Assembly: GCF_029227915.1 (NCBI RefSeq)
Contig: NC_079876.1
Coordinates: 11,720,001-11,780,000 of the forward strand
From: Hydractinia symbiolongicarpus
Lineage: Eukaryota > Cnidaria > Hydrozoa > Anthoathecata > Hydractiniidae
Direction: 5' to 3'
Length of the DNA: 60,000 bases
Shown here: positions 1 to 11,655 of the stretch, in pieces
Position numbering within the stretch: position 1 is the stretch's first letter
How the letters are laid out: every line of letters begins with the position of its first letter
Notes under the pieces: model-generated
Told to the model about the DNA's origin: nothing
Seen by the model: the letters and a program-made list of their open reading frames with translations, nothing else
Databases searched by the model: none
Program-made: the position numbers and the translations under genes

Positions 1-186
1 CGCTACAATCTCTTCCTTCAGCTTCCAGACTTTACAACGGGGCCTGTACTTTCCCTTGGCTTCTTTAACATTCTTCAAGATAATATCACAAACCAGCAAC
101 CTATGCTGGGAAACACACTCTTCCCCCGATATAACTTTCACGTCCTTCACCACTTTCTTGTCTGACTTTCTAACCACCTGACTCAT
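1..186 (-). mobile_element. RTE-type LINE ORF fragment (endonuclease/RT linker)
   Basis: An open frame of 62 codons reads leftwards from an ATG at 186 to the window edge with no stop. It holds the pattern RKSDKKVVKDVKVISGEE followed by CVSQHRLLVCD and a KVWKLK motif. This is the familiar junction after the apurinic-type endonuclease domain of RTE-like non-LTR retrotransposons, where a 'decision' reads V-P/S-G-E-E-C-V-x-Q-H-R/K-L-L-V-C-D. A stop lies just upstream of the ATG (TAA in frame), and nothing further upstream looks like endonuclease, so this copy is probably 5'-truncated near 190-240. It lies in the part of the eIF2D gene beyond exon 7, so it is probably intronic. The family call is fairly sure; the clade is less so. 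Confidence 0.6.
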
Positions 187-283
187 ATGTTATCAGCCTA
201 CTCTGTCTCTTACTGAATGATGTGTTGCAAACCACCACGCAGACATTTGTCACTTTGAGAGGGATTTATTCTTTTTTAAAAAA

Positions 284-500
<217 letters not shown>

Positions 501-504
501 TTAC

Positions 505-3500
505 CTTGAGGTGTTAACGTTAGATTTTCACTTTGTTCTTCAATAGGACTGTCACATGTATAATCATCATTACAAAGTGCTACTGAAGACTGAATTTTAG
601 AATCTAGAATTTCAAAATAAGAAATATAAAAATAAAAAATTCAAAATAGAACTTTACATTAATGTAAATTAATGCACGTTTATAAAAAACAGACAAAAAT
701 CATTTCAGGCTCCTTTAGGGGAGATGGTGTAGTGGTATAGTGCACCTTAAATGCAGTATTTTCAGTCCATTTGGTGCTATCTACTGACCACTAACCAGCT
801 TGTGTGGCAGGTAAGCAAGTTAGAGAAATGCTAGACGTATCTCTGGTGGTAATGTAACATAGTTACAGTCAGAGGAGAGGAAGAGCCAGCCGTTAGGAAT
901 CCCCAAATGACATTAAAACTACCCGTTACTTACTTACTTATGAGTTAGTGCAAAATAATACGAAAACAAAAAAAATTGTGTAATTAAAAACACCATACCA
1001 TCACATGCATCCTGCTCAATGATCGTATCTGGAATTTCTGCTGGTATTTCGGTTTGGTTTTCCATAGAAACTGAATGACCTTCCACACTGACATCAGGTA
1101 TCACAGGTAAATCAGTTTTGTTTCCAATTGCCCTACAAAAATGTTGCAAGTGTAAGAGCGTATACACTAAAAACAAAATGTCAGGGACTTTCATATTTAA
1201 TTTTATTAAAATATTATATCTTATTCATTTATTACATTCATCTGTTCACACGGATTTGATTTATGTGTTGATTTAGTTGTTTTTTTCATTGTATGTTTTT
1301 TGAATCTTTTTGAGCTGTGGGTCAGATTGATTCATAATGTAGGCATTGTGGAAAGTGCTGTTGGCACATTTTTTATTTTGTTTAGATGTTTTTTACTTGA
1401 TTTACATCTCTTCTAAAGTTAAACTGCTGCACAAAACTGTTCAAGTGATGCTTTTTCCAACAGTTTTTTTTTATCATCCCCAAGCCTTTTATCTTGAATG
1501 AATATCAACTATCTTCTCTTGGAAAGAGATTTCTTTTTTGAATATATTATTGTTGTTGATATGCAAGCGGGAGCTCTCCTTCACTGCTTTTAGAACTTTT
1601 CAACTTTCAGCTTGTGCAAAGCGAAATTGTGGAGCTTGTTTGCTACGCGAAGTATACCAAGAAAATTATTGAGATCTTTGAAATTTCGATAGAAAAAAAA
1701 TTATATAAAATCAGCGTTTTTTTTTTACAAAAGGGTAGGTTATTTTTTTGTCTACTAGAACAAATAAGTTTGGACCGAACAGCTGTTGCAGCAGAAGAAA
1801 AGTGAGTTGCGAAGGTATCGATGATTTGAAAGTTATTTTTACATTTTTTCCTTGGTTTGATGTAGCTAGCTAACTAAATTACTTTTTAGTGCCTGTGGCC
1901 ATCATGAAAAATTATTTTTGCTGTCACCCTTTAATCGAATCATTAGCTAGCTAGCTAGATAGCTGCCTCTAGCTACAGTCAGAAGAAGAAAATTCAATTC
2001 ATAATGATTAACAAAACTTTTCTTTTTAAACTTTATTATACAATTTTTAAATATTTCCTAAAACTCAAGCTGCTTCTTTTTTTTTATTGCATCGTGGAAA
2101 TAAATTTAAGTCATCAATCCAAAACAGCAGGGAAAAATACTTCTTCATCCTTTAAGGTATTTGCTCATTTGTGGTTAAAAACTTTTGTACTGTTGTCGCT
2201 ACTTTTCACTTATATATGTTCTAAATCTGAACTATTTTATCAGTGCCTTTACCTGGAAGTTTTACTTTGTTCACCTACTTTTGCATGTTGTTAAATTCTT
2301 TAACACTCGAACCGCACAATACATTTTTCAAAGAAAACTTTGTCAGAGGAACATTGGATTGTAAACCTTAAAATACTTTTCAGCCAAAACCAGTCGATTT
2401 ATTAATTTGTTTTTTATTAAGTCACAGTTAAAAGTTCTTGATGGGGCTTGATGATTATCAACAGTTCCCAAATGTGGATGGCTCCTTGAAATTAAATTCT
2501 AGTGCGGCAAAATTGTATTTCGGCAAAATAAAAAGTACGTTCGAAAATCAGTATGCCGTTTTGCAAAACTGAGTGTCAAATGATCCTATGTTTTGTCCCA
2601 TCATGACAGGGAGAGGAAGGGTGCTAACAGGCCCATATCCCCGTGAACATTTCTGCCTCTGGTTCTTTGATGAACAAATTTTGTTTGCAACTTGCGAGAA
2701 TTCTTGGCAACCTTTTTTTAATTTCTAGTTTAACATGGCTCTTAAAATGATTTTGATAAATTTCTATATTCTGTTAATGCTGTTATTCATTGTTTAGTAT
2801 TTATTTATTTTTTTATTTAAAATATTCAGGTTCTAATTATTATGTGTTAAAAAGGGGTTTTGTTAGCCTTTCTATTATTCTTCACTTACCATAACTGGTC
2901 GTTCAAACAATGATAAATAGTTACTCTCTTTCCTTGTGGACCATCATTGAGTATATCCTGACTGGAACATGTGGTGACTCCTACTGCAACAGCAGAACTA
3001 GAGAATACAAAACCACCAAAATTATGAACATTCTAAAAGCAGGTTAAAGAGTTTTTGCACAAAGAAATAATACCATAGAAATATAAAAATAAGAATTAAT
3101 TAAACATATGGTAATGCATTAATTAATAACACTGAGGCTTAATTTAACTTTTAAGACAATTTTGGACTTTGTGTCTTTCTGCAAGAAGGGCGACTTACAT
3201 AGGAAAGAAGTTAATCAAGAAGGGCTTTTATTTAAAGGGCAGGGCATTTATTCAAAGAAGTAACTTATTTTATTATTAGGAAAAAAGTGGATTAGACAAA
3301 GTGAAACATAAAAGATAATATAACTGAATCCGGTAACAAGAAACTTAATTGTTGAAGAAGGAAAGAGTTTGAACATCTGTAAAATTTTTAAAGAAAGAAA
3401 AAAACGCAAACCTTTTTTTGTTACCTTGAAGTACTCGGTTTTAAATGCTTTTTCCTTTTATGACCTTAGTAATTAGGAGAAAAATTAACTGATACTTATA

Positions 3501-4727
3501 CTACAGTTGTAAACCGCTTGCATTTAAAAAAGTTGGTTTTTTTGTTTTGGATAAATTAGCTATAGATAAAAACCTAAAATAGCAACATAAAATACATGCA
3601 TGATTTTTTAGAAATCAACTTCATTTTTAACTTGTCATCTCTTTTTAACATATATATCCAAATTATTTCAGAATATCAGTAGCAAAATTAAAAATCGTTT
3701 TTTTCGTCCGAAACAGAAGCCAAATTTTTTTCAGTTACATATAATGAAATTACAAAAAAACAAACCTGTTTCCTTGTAAAGTTATGAAGCAAACAGAATT
3801 ACAATTAAAATTTGGGATCTCAGCTTTGGAAAAGATGACGCCAGGAAACATTAAATCTAAAGCAATAAAAGATTAATAAAGTTTTAATTTTTACTGGTAT
3901 TTTAATAGAACGCAACTCTCAAAAAACAAACAGCAAGGCCTGTTTTATTAGCGTAAAAGTTTTCTAATTTCATCTGTTGAAATTAAAATAATAAAAATGA
4001 AAATGATATGCTGACATATGACACCTTACCAGCTCCTCCAGACAACTTTGAAAACACATGCGGGAATGTTTTGAGTGAAAGCTTTAAACAGTTTCGATGC
4101 TCCCACAGCAAATATACTAAAACATAAAATGGAAAAATATGCTTAGTTCTTTCTTAGTGAGTTTTAGCACACTTGTTAATTTTTTAAGATGTACACTAAA
4201 ACAAATTTGTTAACTACATTCAGTGTGTAGAGCTGTTCTATCGCCTACCTGCTTTGTTAACATATTTGAGTCAATGCAAATTATTTAAAATGTTTATTTA
4301 AAAAGAAAAAAAGAAGTCATGCTTCACCTGTCGGTAATAGAAATCCTTCAGTTTCGAAAAATATTGGATTTTTTTGTAAACAATAACACGTAATATTTTT
4401 TTCTGTGTACGTATAGATCTTCATAACTGTCATTTCATCTTTACTTGGAACGAGTTCTGAGAGTTCATTGGATGACAAATGTGGAAACGCTTTAGCAACA
4501 TTTTCTCGAAGTTTGCGTCTAAAACAAAAGTTTGTTACGTTTGATTTGACAATTTTTGTCAAACTATGATAAGTACAACTAATGCTGTACGTTTTTAGTC
4601 TTTTAAATAACTTAAAGGAATTCTAGTTATTACTATTTAATAGGTGCAAAACATAAAAAGAGAAACATTACCTTTCCGATCCTCGTATTGTGGTGTTTGA
4701 TCGAACTTTAAATGGTTTCCTGAACAT
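505..4727 (-). CDS. EIF2D: eIF2D (ligatin) translation factor, 5' seven exons, partial
   Basis: eIF2D is a cytosolic factor that binds tRNA on the 40S subunit and acts in non-canonical initiation and ribosome recycling. Coding exons read on the minus strand: 4672-4727, 4328-4518, 4030-4116, 3766-3856, 2890-2997, 999-1132 and 505-603, all with GT-AG borders and matching phases. The start MFRKPFKVRSNTTIRGSE, then RKLRENVAKAFPHLS, SELVPSK, NPIFFETE, LSGGADLMFPGV and VAVGVTTCSSQDIL match the pre-PUA and PUA part of animal eIF2D in order. Exons 6 and 7 encode the poorly conserved acidic linker (WAIGNKTDLP, then SPIEEQSENL). The winged-helix/SWIB and SUI1 parts must lie left of the window. The 5' UTR seems to start at a splice acceptor (4767), so an upstream non-coding exon or a trans-spliced leader is possible. 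I see no break in the frame. Confidence 0.9.
716..945 (+). repeat. SINE-like element with tRNA-like head and (TTAC)n tail
   Basis: Inside the eIF2D intron between exons 6 and 7. The head GGTGTAGTGGTATAGTGC resembles an RNA polymerase III A box as in tRNA-derived SINEs; a B box is not clear (TTTCAGTCCATTT is a poor match). The tail is TTACTTACTTACTTA at about 926-941, the kind of short-repeat end left by LINE-driven insertion. Only one copy is seen in the window, so the call is tentative. Confidence 0.4.
1133..2889. other. eIF2D intron 5, no gene recognised
   Basis: The intron is AT-rich with poly-T runs and GCTA-rich patches (about 1865-1975). Short open frames on the plus strand at 1614 and 2004 are poly-Phe/Lys products of base composition and match nothing I know. 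Confidence 0.6.
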
Positions 4728-4767
4728 ATCATTGACAGTGATTGATTGTTTGTAATTTTTTTAGTTT

Positions 4768-5984
4768 CTAAGGTAAAAAACAATATAATCTTTAATTTTC
4801 GTTCAAGTTTTTTCCATTCAATTTTCAAGCAACCTACTTTTAAATTTATATTTATAAGATTAATTGCTACGAAAAAAAAGTTTCTGTATTGAATAAGACA
4901 TCTTGGATATAGTTTTAAAAACTCAAAGAGAACAAAAGAACACATGCTTTCCGCTTTTATATGATAATTATTTCTTAAAAATAAATATATTAACTATTAA
5001 AATAACTTTCGGTTGCAAAACATTCTGGTTAGATAAGTGACACAGACTTTATTTAAAAGGAGACATAATTAAGGTTATACATATATATGACGTGAAAGAC
5101 AACAGAGGTAATGCAATTTTTTCATAGGTGAAAACATTTTGAGACCAATTTATTTTTAGTAGAAAGAAAGCTTACTGCTAGCTCAATGGTTTATCACCTA
5201 GTCTACATAATTAAGGTGTCTGATAAAGCAAATTAACATTGTAATTAACATTGGGAAACAGGGCTCAAAAAAAATAAGTAACTAAATGTTGTATACACAT
5301 TTTTCTAATAAAAATGGCAGCATCACATTTTAACTATGTAAATTTATTTATAAATACATCCGTAAAAAAATTGTAAATTTAACAAATAGTTGCTAAGAGA
5401 TAAATAAATACAGAAAACTATCGAAAACTGATCCTGGTCAACTTTGGACTTGGCATACATTTGGTTGGAGTAATCAACTTAATTTTCATGCTTTTCAGAA
5501 TCTTTGCCATATAGAGGATATATTTTCACATCTATAAACAGAGGAAAGAAGCAACACAAACATTTATACAAAGACAACGTCTTTTACAAAAACCCATTGC
5601 ATTTTTTGCATACCTCTCTTAATAGTCTGCCAAAGTCCAAAATAAATTATAAATCAGCCTTTGGTTGTATTCATTGACTAACATATAAGAGTCCGTAAAT
5701 TTTGCAAGCTTTTACCTTCTTTAAGCTTTTATGTTTAATTTGTACGTACAGAGAGTTGTACATGGGAAAAACAAACATCGTTATGATCTATATACAGAAC
5801 AAAATATTTTCTTTAATCAATCAAGAAAGTAAATTAAATAGGGTAATCATTATTCACCAACACCACATTTAAAAGGACTGCAGTAACAAAGATCTATTAA
5901 GTATTATGGTTGCAAAGATGGTACAAACTGTCTTTACGTATTCCACCAAGACAGCCAGCTTATATTACAGATATGCTACCACAT
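4768..5984. other. Intergenic: eIF2D upstream region and LEPROT 3' flank
   Basis: About 1.2 kb of AT-rich DNA between the eIF2D start and the LEPROT stop codon; both genes are on the minus strand, so this holds the eIF2D promoter or trans-splice region and the LEPROT 3' UTR and terminator. I recognise no ORF or repeat family in it. Confidence 0.5.
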
Positions 5985-7901
5985 TTAGAAACCAAATTCA
6001 TCTTCTGCTTGAAATACGGTGAAGAATAACAAAATTGTCAAAAATATGAAGAAGTTGCCAGTCATAACAAGTCCCATTGCGCCATACTTAATCTAAAAAA
6101 TAGAAGAGGGAAGAATTTATCATAACAAAAAATATTTCAATAATTACCAGGTATTTGTGTTGTAATAAAATTTGCCATGTTCAAATGTATTTAAAAAAAT
6201 ATGTATTCCATTTTATTAAAAGTAAAAGCTTTTCGGCTTACACCATCATCAGTACATAACGGGGATGGGATTTAAAATACCAGGTATTCCTTGTTAAATA
6301 AATTTTCGACTTATTCAATCAAAGAACATTAATTCTACAAAAACATTGCATGGCAAAAAGCACTTAGACATTAACAAACAAATATTTTAGAACATAATGT
6401 TACGTACAATTCCAGCTCTAGCAAGCACTATTGGCAGGCCTAAATTAAAAAATATTTTGTTATATGGTTAAATTATATCGCAAGAATGTAGATTGACACA
6501 TATCAAAAAACATTTACCAAATGCTGAGACAACGATACCAGCTGTGAAAAACAATGCGATTTCAGCAACTAAACTAAAATAACAAAAAATAAAAAACATT
6601 AATAACAACAATAACAGACTGGTTAATTAAAGAACACTGGAAGAAATTTAGAAAGTTGTGCCTCAAACGTTTAATCTACTGCAAAGACTTCAATAAACTT
6701 AAAATTGCTGCGAATACGTTTGATGCCTAATGTGATATTACTAATTTCACTTCTCCTGTTACACACAGACACACACAGACACATAGAGTTACAGACACAT
6801 AGAGTTAGTGTGCTGAAACACAACAGAGTAAAATGTACCAATATGATTAAATATATGGCACCCATTCGTTAGCCCATGGAAAAACCCACTGGGTCACCCA
6901 TCCTTTAAATTTACTTGTCGCAACAAAGTAGATAAAAATATATCGCATTTGGGTATTTGTGCATATTTAAAAATTTTGTGTTTCCCTAACAAGACGCATT
7001 TTTCGCGGACACACAGATATGGCTATTGTTAAAAAGATAGCTCATTCAAACCAAATTTTCAATAATATACAAATTTCTACCATGTTATATGTTTGAATAA
7101 AGCTTTTATTAACATGTGAATCATTTACGGGAGTTTTACTTAAGAGGAGTGTTTATTTTGTTTACCTTTATTTCTGTCAAATTTAAATTAAATAATTTCA
7201 AAGCTATTTACAGGCCTTCAGACAGTTTTACTTACTTGGATGTTCCTGAAAATGACGAGAAATCACTGCCGACTCTTCTCACAATTAATGCAGGGATAGG
7301 TGCCAGAATGTAAAAAAATACTAAAACATAAATTAATGATCTTATAGTAAAAATTAATGAAAAGTTTGAAATTATTATCTTCATTGAGGTAGCCACTCAC
7401 AGTTAAACATGATCCACCATGGTCTAAATATAAATAAAAATTATAAATTGCTTCCCCTTTTCTTTTCTGTAGGAGTGGCCAGTCAATATTTATTTTTATT
7501 TTCCCCAAATTTCTTATCACTAAAAATGTAAATCCCCCTGACTTGCATATCTAAAATTGCTTACTTCAAAAAAAAAATGTTAAAGGCAACATTCAAATTG
7601 CACTCAGGTAGTGTTGACAATTGAGTTATACATGACATTTAAAAAAATTACTATAATTCCCTGACTTTTTAAGTTTTCAAGATTACTTTCCATCCTGCCT
7701 CTACACAGTGCTTTATTTCATCACATTTTATTGTAAAAGACACTAAATGATATACTTTAAGAACATTTGCTACAAGAAAAAATAGAGTGTACATCTTTTA
7801 TATAGTAACATTACCCTCGTTCTGTTTTGAATTCATCTAATGCACATCCTAACACTACCATTAGAATCCCAATAGCACATAAAAATGACATACCAACAAT
7901 G
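5985..7901 (-). CDS. LEPROT: LEPROT/Vps55-family endosomal membrane protein, first short exon not found
   Basis: Family members (LEPROT, LEPROTL1, yeast Vps55) are small four-helix proteins of Golgi and endosomes that affect sorting to the late endosome. Minus-strand exons: 7815-7901, 7401-7423, 7236-7320, 6518-6573, 6408-6439 and 5985-6092 (stop TAA at 5985-5987). The spliced product reads IVGMSFLCAIGILMVVLGCA, LDEFKTERGPWWIMFN, LFFYILAPIPALIVRR, LVAEIALFFTAGIVVSAFG, LPIVLARAGI and IKYGAMGLVMTGNFFIFLTI, ending EDEFGF. This lines up along the whole of human LEPROT, including the LGCAL, APIP and GIVVSAFG motifs. The first exon should add only about five residues and ends in phase 2; I could not place it between 7902 and 8500. 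The 23-nt exon 7401-7423 is unusually short. Confidence 0.9.
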
Positions 7902-9061
7902 CTAAATGAAGAAAGAGAGATGCGAATATTTCAAGCTGACAGGTTCATACATAGAAATAGCTCATGATAAGCTGCTGTAGTTTACATATACTTCAAGAAA
8001 CTTTTATATTTCAAAATACGCAAAATGAACAGTGCATGTTAAAATCTATTCAAGATCTATTCTCTTGTCATGTAATAACTAATAAATCAGTTACAGGCTT
8101 CCATGCATATTTTGCATTCTCAGAAGGGACTTAATGTACACAAAAATACTAGGTACATGCTGGTGTATTATAGAGATTGTTTAATCAAACAATTCAGTAA
8201 CAATCAAGCAGTAATGAAAGAAATTAGACAGAACTCCTCTAATTTGACAACTTTGTGTATTGCCAAGTACAGCACAGTCTGAATGTAATCTACCGCGTAC
8301 ACGCTAATATCACACCTAGGCGTGGAGGACGGCAGTCGTTTGTCTATTGTTATAATTAAATCCCTTAATGGTTTTGCGAGTTTATAAACGCGCGTTAAAA
8401 AACAATGCGCTCGCAAAGAAACATATGAGAAGCATTGTTCACAACTATAAAACAGATGATGCGTTTTTTAATTAAAAGAATACAAAACTACGGTTTATTT
8501 TTGTAAAACAAATGGTGTATATTCTCAAATAAATACAATATCTACATTTCTTGATGAAAATCTTTGCTTCTTAACAAACAATGTAGAATAATCCTTCCGC
8601 ATACTTTTTTATTGAAAAAAATAAACTCTTTAACCCTTTCCAGACGCATACAAAAACGGCTATATGACACAAATAGAAAATGCGTTTTCTGAAGACCTTT
8701 ACTTAAATAGAAATAGAAAGTGAACCACAAAAGATATAACAAAAAACAATAGCTCGTTTTTTTCCTAATAAAATAAGCTTTCAGAAAAATAAAAAAATAA
8801 AAAATCACAAGGTCACGTGACAGAAAAAACTGATTTTTTTTTTGAAAAAGTGAAAATTTTGATTTTGAGATAAAATATAAATATAAAAAACTCAAGTTTT
8901 GACCATGAAATTTAGATATAATATAGACAAACATAAGTCTGAACAAAGAAAAAATTTCAGATCAAAATCTAGCCTGCTAAAGTAACCGAAGAAAATGATT
9001 AAAATCTCAATATAGGTCAAAATGTGAAAAACAACAAATAAACTAAATATAAACTAAGCAA
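7902..9061. other. Intergenic, AT-rich; possible LEPROT first exon and piggyBac end
   Basis: Should contain the LEPROT promoter and its short first coding exon, which I could not identify. From about 8540 the sequence is long runs of A and T. TTAACCCTTTCCAGACGCA at about 8631 has the look of a piggyBac terminus at a TTAA target (see separate entry). Confidence 0.4.
8631..8650. repeat. Possible piggyBac terminal inverted repeat with TTAA
   Basis: TTAACCCTTTCCAGACGCA lies 0.4 kb beyond the C-terminal end of the piggyBac transposase. Many piggyBac-like elements start TTAACCCTTT. I did not find a convincing partner beyond 11655 (the region around 11850-11880 has a TTAA but no matching inverted repeat), so the other end is lost or I have misread this one. 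Confidence 0.35.
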
Positions 9062-9065
9062 GTGT

Positions 9066-11655
9066 CTTGTTATTTTTCATCACTCCCTCTTCAAACAGTA
9101 GTCCACAAGGGTATGATAGTCTTTAAAACATTTGCCAGGATGCAATCCTGGGAGAGACGGGATGTCCTCACAATGGTAAACAGTTGTGATGTCACTGCCT
9201 TTTGCGGTTCTGATTTTTCTTGCGTAACATACTCAGCATCTTTTCTTAGGTTTGTAGTTTTCTTGACGTGGAATCATGAGTTTAAAACGTCTGCCAGTAA
9301 GGCGTGACAGATCATCATTTCTAGGTGCGATTGGATCCTGTAGGTGGTTGTTGACCATTTGTTTGATGCAGCAGAAGAGAAAATTAATAAAAGAAAGTTT
9401 CTTATATTTCTCATTTGGCGTAACCTCGATAGACATCTTTTGAGCAGAATAAGATGAAAGGCAAGCTTTTTGTACCATTTGTACAATTTACGCAAAGCTT
9501 GAACTGAATGAAGCTGTTGATCGACTCTATCAACACCACCCATGTGTTGGTTGTAAGCCTTGATCATTGCCGGCTTGATGATTGGGTTCCCGTCTTTATC
9601 AGTTTTGCCGGTATCGACCATTGATGCATTGTTTAAAGATAAAAGCATGCTTTGTCTTCATAGCTCTAAATTTACAAGCTAAAAGTTTCTGTGTAGGAAC
9701 ATCAGCATTGTCCCCTACAGCGGGGTTCTCTTCATCAGGGTCCGCTTCAAGTGTGGCCTGACCTTTTTCCAAAGCAACATTCTTGATCGTTTTACAATAA
9801 TTCTTACGATTGTTCCTTATTGTACCACAAAGGTAAGTTTCATTGTTCAATAGAAACTTTGCAATACTTGGTGTGGTGTAAAAGTTATCTGTGTAGAGAA
9901 CATGTCCACGATTCAAGAATCAGCGCATGAGTTCGACTGGAATTCGTTCTGTCATTGCCATGCTTTCAAACTGGTTGTCCTCAGCATAATACATGCCTTT
10001 ACCACAATAAACCAGCACATCTAATTTTATACCATCAGCTGTGGTAAGTTCATAAAGTTTGATTCCAAAGCGAACTCGCTTGGCTTTTATATATTGTCGA
10101 AAATGAAAAGTCCACACTGAGATTTCTCCCGGGAGAATAAACGTTTTGAAATCTATCGCAAAGCTTGCTCAAGAACGGTCTAACTTTATGGAGGCGATCA
10201 TGATCAGGATCTTCAGGATCATAGGGGCTATTATCATTGAAGTGAAGAAACTTTAGAATTAGTTTGACCCGATTGCCGAGCATCATTTGAGGAAACGACG
10301 GGCTTTCTAATAACTCATCTAACAACCAATAGGAGTTAACGTTTACCACAATAAACCAGCACATCTAATTTTATACCATCAGCTGTGGTGAGTTCATAAA
10401 GTTTGATTCCAAAGCGAACTCGCTTGGCTTTTATATATTGTCGAAAATGAAAAGTCCACACTGAGATTTCTCCCGGGAGAATAAACGTTTTGAAATCTAT
10501 CGCAAAGCTTGCTCAAGATTGGTCTAACTTTATGTAGGCAATCATGATCAGGATCTTCAGGATCATAGGGGCTATTATCATTGAAGTGAAGAAACTTTAG
10601 AATTAGTTTGACCCGATTGCCGAGCATCATTTGAGGAAACAACGGGCTTTCTAATAACTCATCTAACAACCAATAGGAGTTAACGTTTGGCTTGTGAATG
10701 GTTCCCATCATAATAATAACACCAAAGAAAACTTTCAACTCTTCCTTAGTAACATCAGTCCAGGAACCAACATATTTAATGTCTTTTTTATCTGGATGAG
10801 AGGCAATATATTGAGCAGCAAATTTATTGGTTTCCTGTACAAGCAATCGTAAATGTCATTTGCCAAATAAAGTTTCAAGAAATCAAGTTCGCTACTGTTT
10901 GGGTCCAATTGAATATTATATCCTTGTTCTTCCAAGAAAGGAAAGTCCTCATTCTCTGTAGCTTCAGCAGAAATATTTACATTAGTCCACTCAAGGTCTC
11001 CCTCAGGGTCTTCCAATTCACCATTGTTGATAGGTTGATCGCCATTTTAAGCACCTGCACGAGGTTGTCCTAGTTGGCCAAAACCTCTTCCTCTGCGCAC
11101 TCCACTTCTAGAATCCTTGCTCTACCTCCTCTTCTGCTGCCTGCACTTCGTCCCTGTACAAGTAAGTCCTGTCCCTGCTCAGGTACGGTTCCTTCAATTG
11201 GAAGTCTCATTCCCTCTCTGATATGTCGTAGTCCTATCGGTCCACCATGTCCTTGTCCACGATTTCGTCCTCTCCACGTCCACAGTTGTTAGGGGGGAAC
11301 GCTGTCTAAGTCTCGCAAGTGGTTCACTATCCTCATTACTAGATGATGATTCAATTATAAATTCCCCTGTTATTTCCTCAACATTACTTTCATTTACTTC
11401 AATGTCTCTTTCTTCCTCTGTAACTTCACTACCATCTCGAGCACATTCTGCAGCATCCTGTCCAACTAGCGGGCCGACCGGATCGTCTAAGTTCTTGTGT
11501 AGAGGTTCAAATTGTCCTTCTTCTTCTCCACCTTCATACTCCCAATCACTATCTAGTTCATTATCATCATCCAAGTCAATATCAGAGCTGTCACTCTCAA
11601 GTACAACAGCAAGAATTTCATCAATATCATTATAAACACGTTTTGCTGCAGCCAT
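9066..11655 (-). pseudogene. piggyBac transposase, broken by frameshifts and an internal duplication
   Basis: A piggyBac (DDE_Tnp_1_7) transposase cuts and pastes DNA at TTAA sites. Starting at an ATG at 11655, the acidic N-terminal region (IDLDDDNELDSDWEYEG) is followed by the catalytic core: VFFGVIIMMGTIHKPNVNSY, SVD, GIKLYELTTADG, LYTDNFYTTPSIAKFLL (second catalytic Asp in YTDNFYT), LCGTIRNNRK and MGGVDRVDQQL (third Asp). The end (9066-9250) is the Cys-rich finger, with VCYARKIR, YHCEDIPSLPGLHPGKCF and DYHTL. The reading frame is broken near 11290, near 11000-10850, near 10690-10000 by a 344-bp tandem duplication, near 9916, near 9610, near 9280 and by an in-frame stop just before the VCYARK finger. 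It cannot make an active transposase as it stands. Confidence 0.85.
10000..10687. repeat. 344-bp tandem duplication inside the piggyBac transposase
   Basis: The segment 10000-10343 is repeated at 10344-10687, both beginning TACCACAATAAACCAGCAC and ending AGGAGTTAACGTT. The copies differ at only a handful of positions (for example AACGGTC against ATTGGTC and GGAGGCGA against GTAGGCAA). Since 344 is not a multiple of three, the duplication itself shifts the frame. Confidence 0.95.

Noticed and set aside
2004-2294. 96-codon plus-strand open frame
   Set aside because: Lies within an eIF2D intron, is rich in Phe/Leu/Lys from T and A runs, and shows no motif or splice link.
8542-8946. 134-codon minus-strand open frame
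   Set aside because: Phe/Ser/Lys-rich translation of AT runs with no domain pattern; stretches across the likely piggyBac end.
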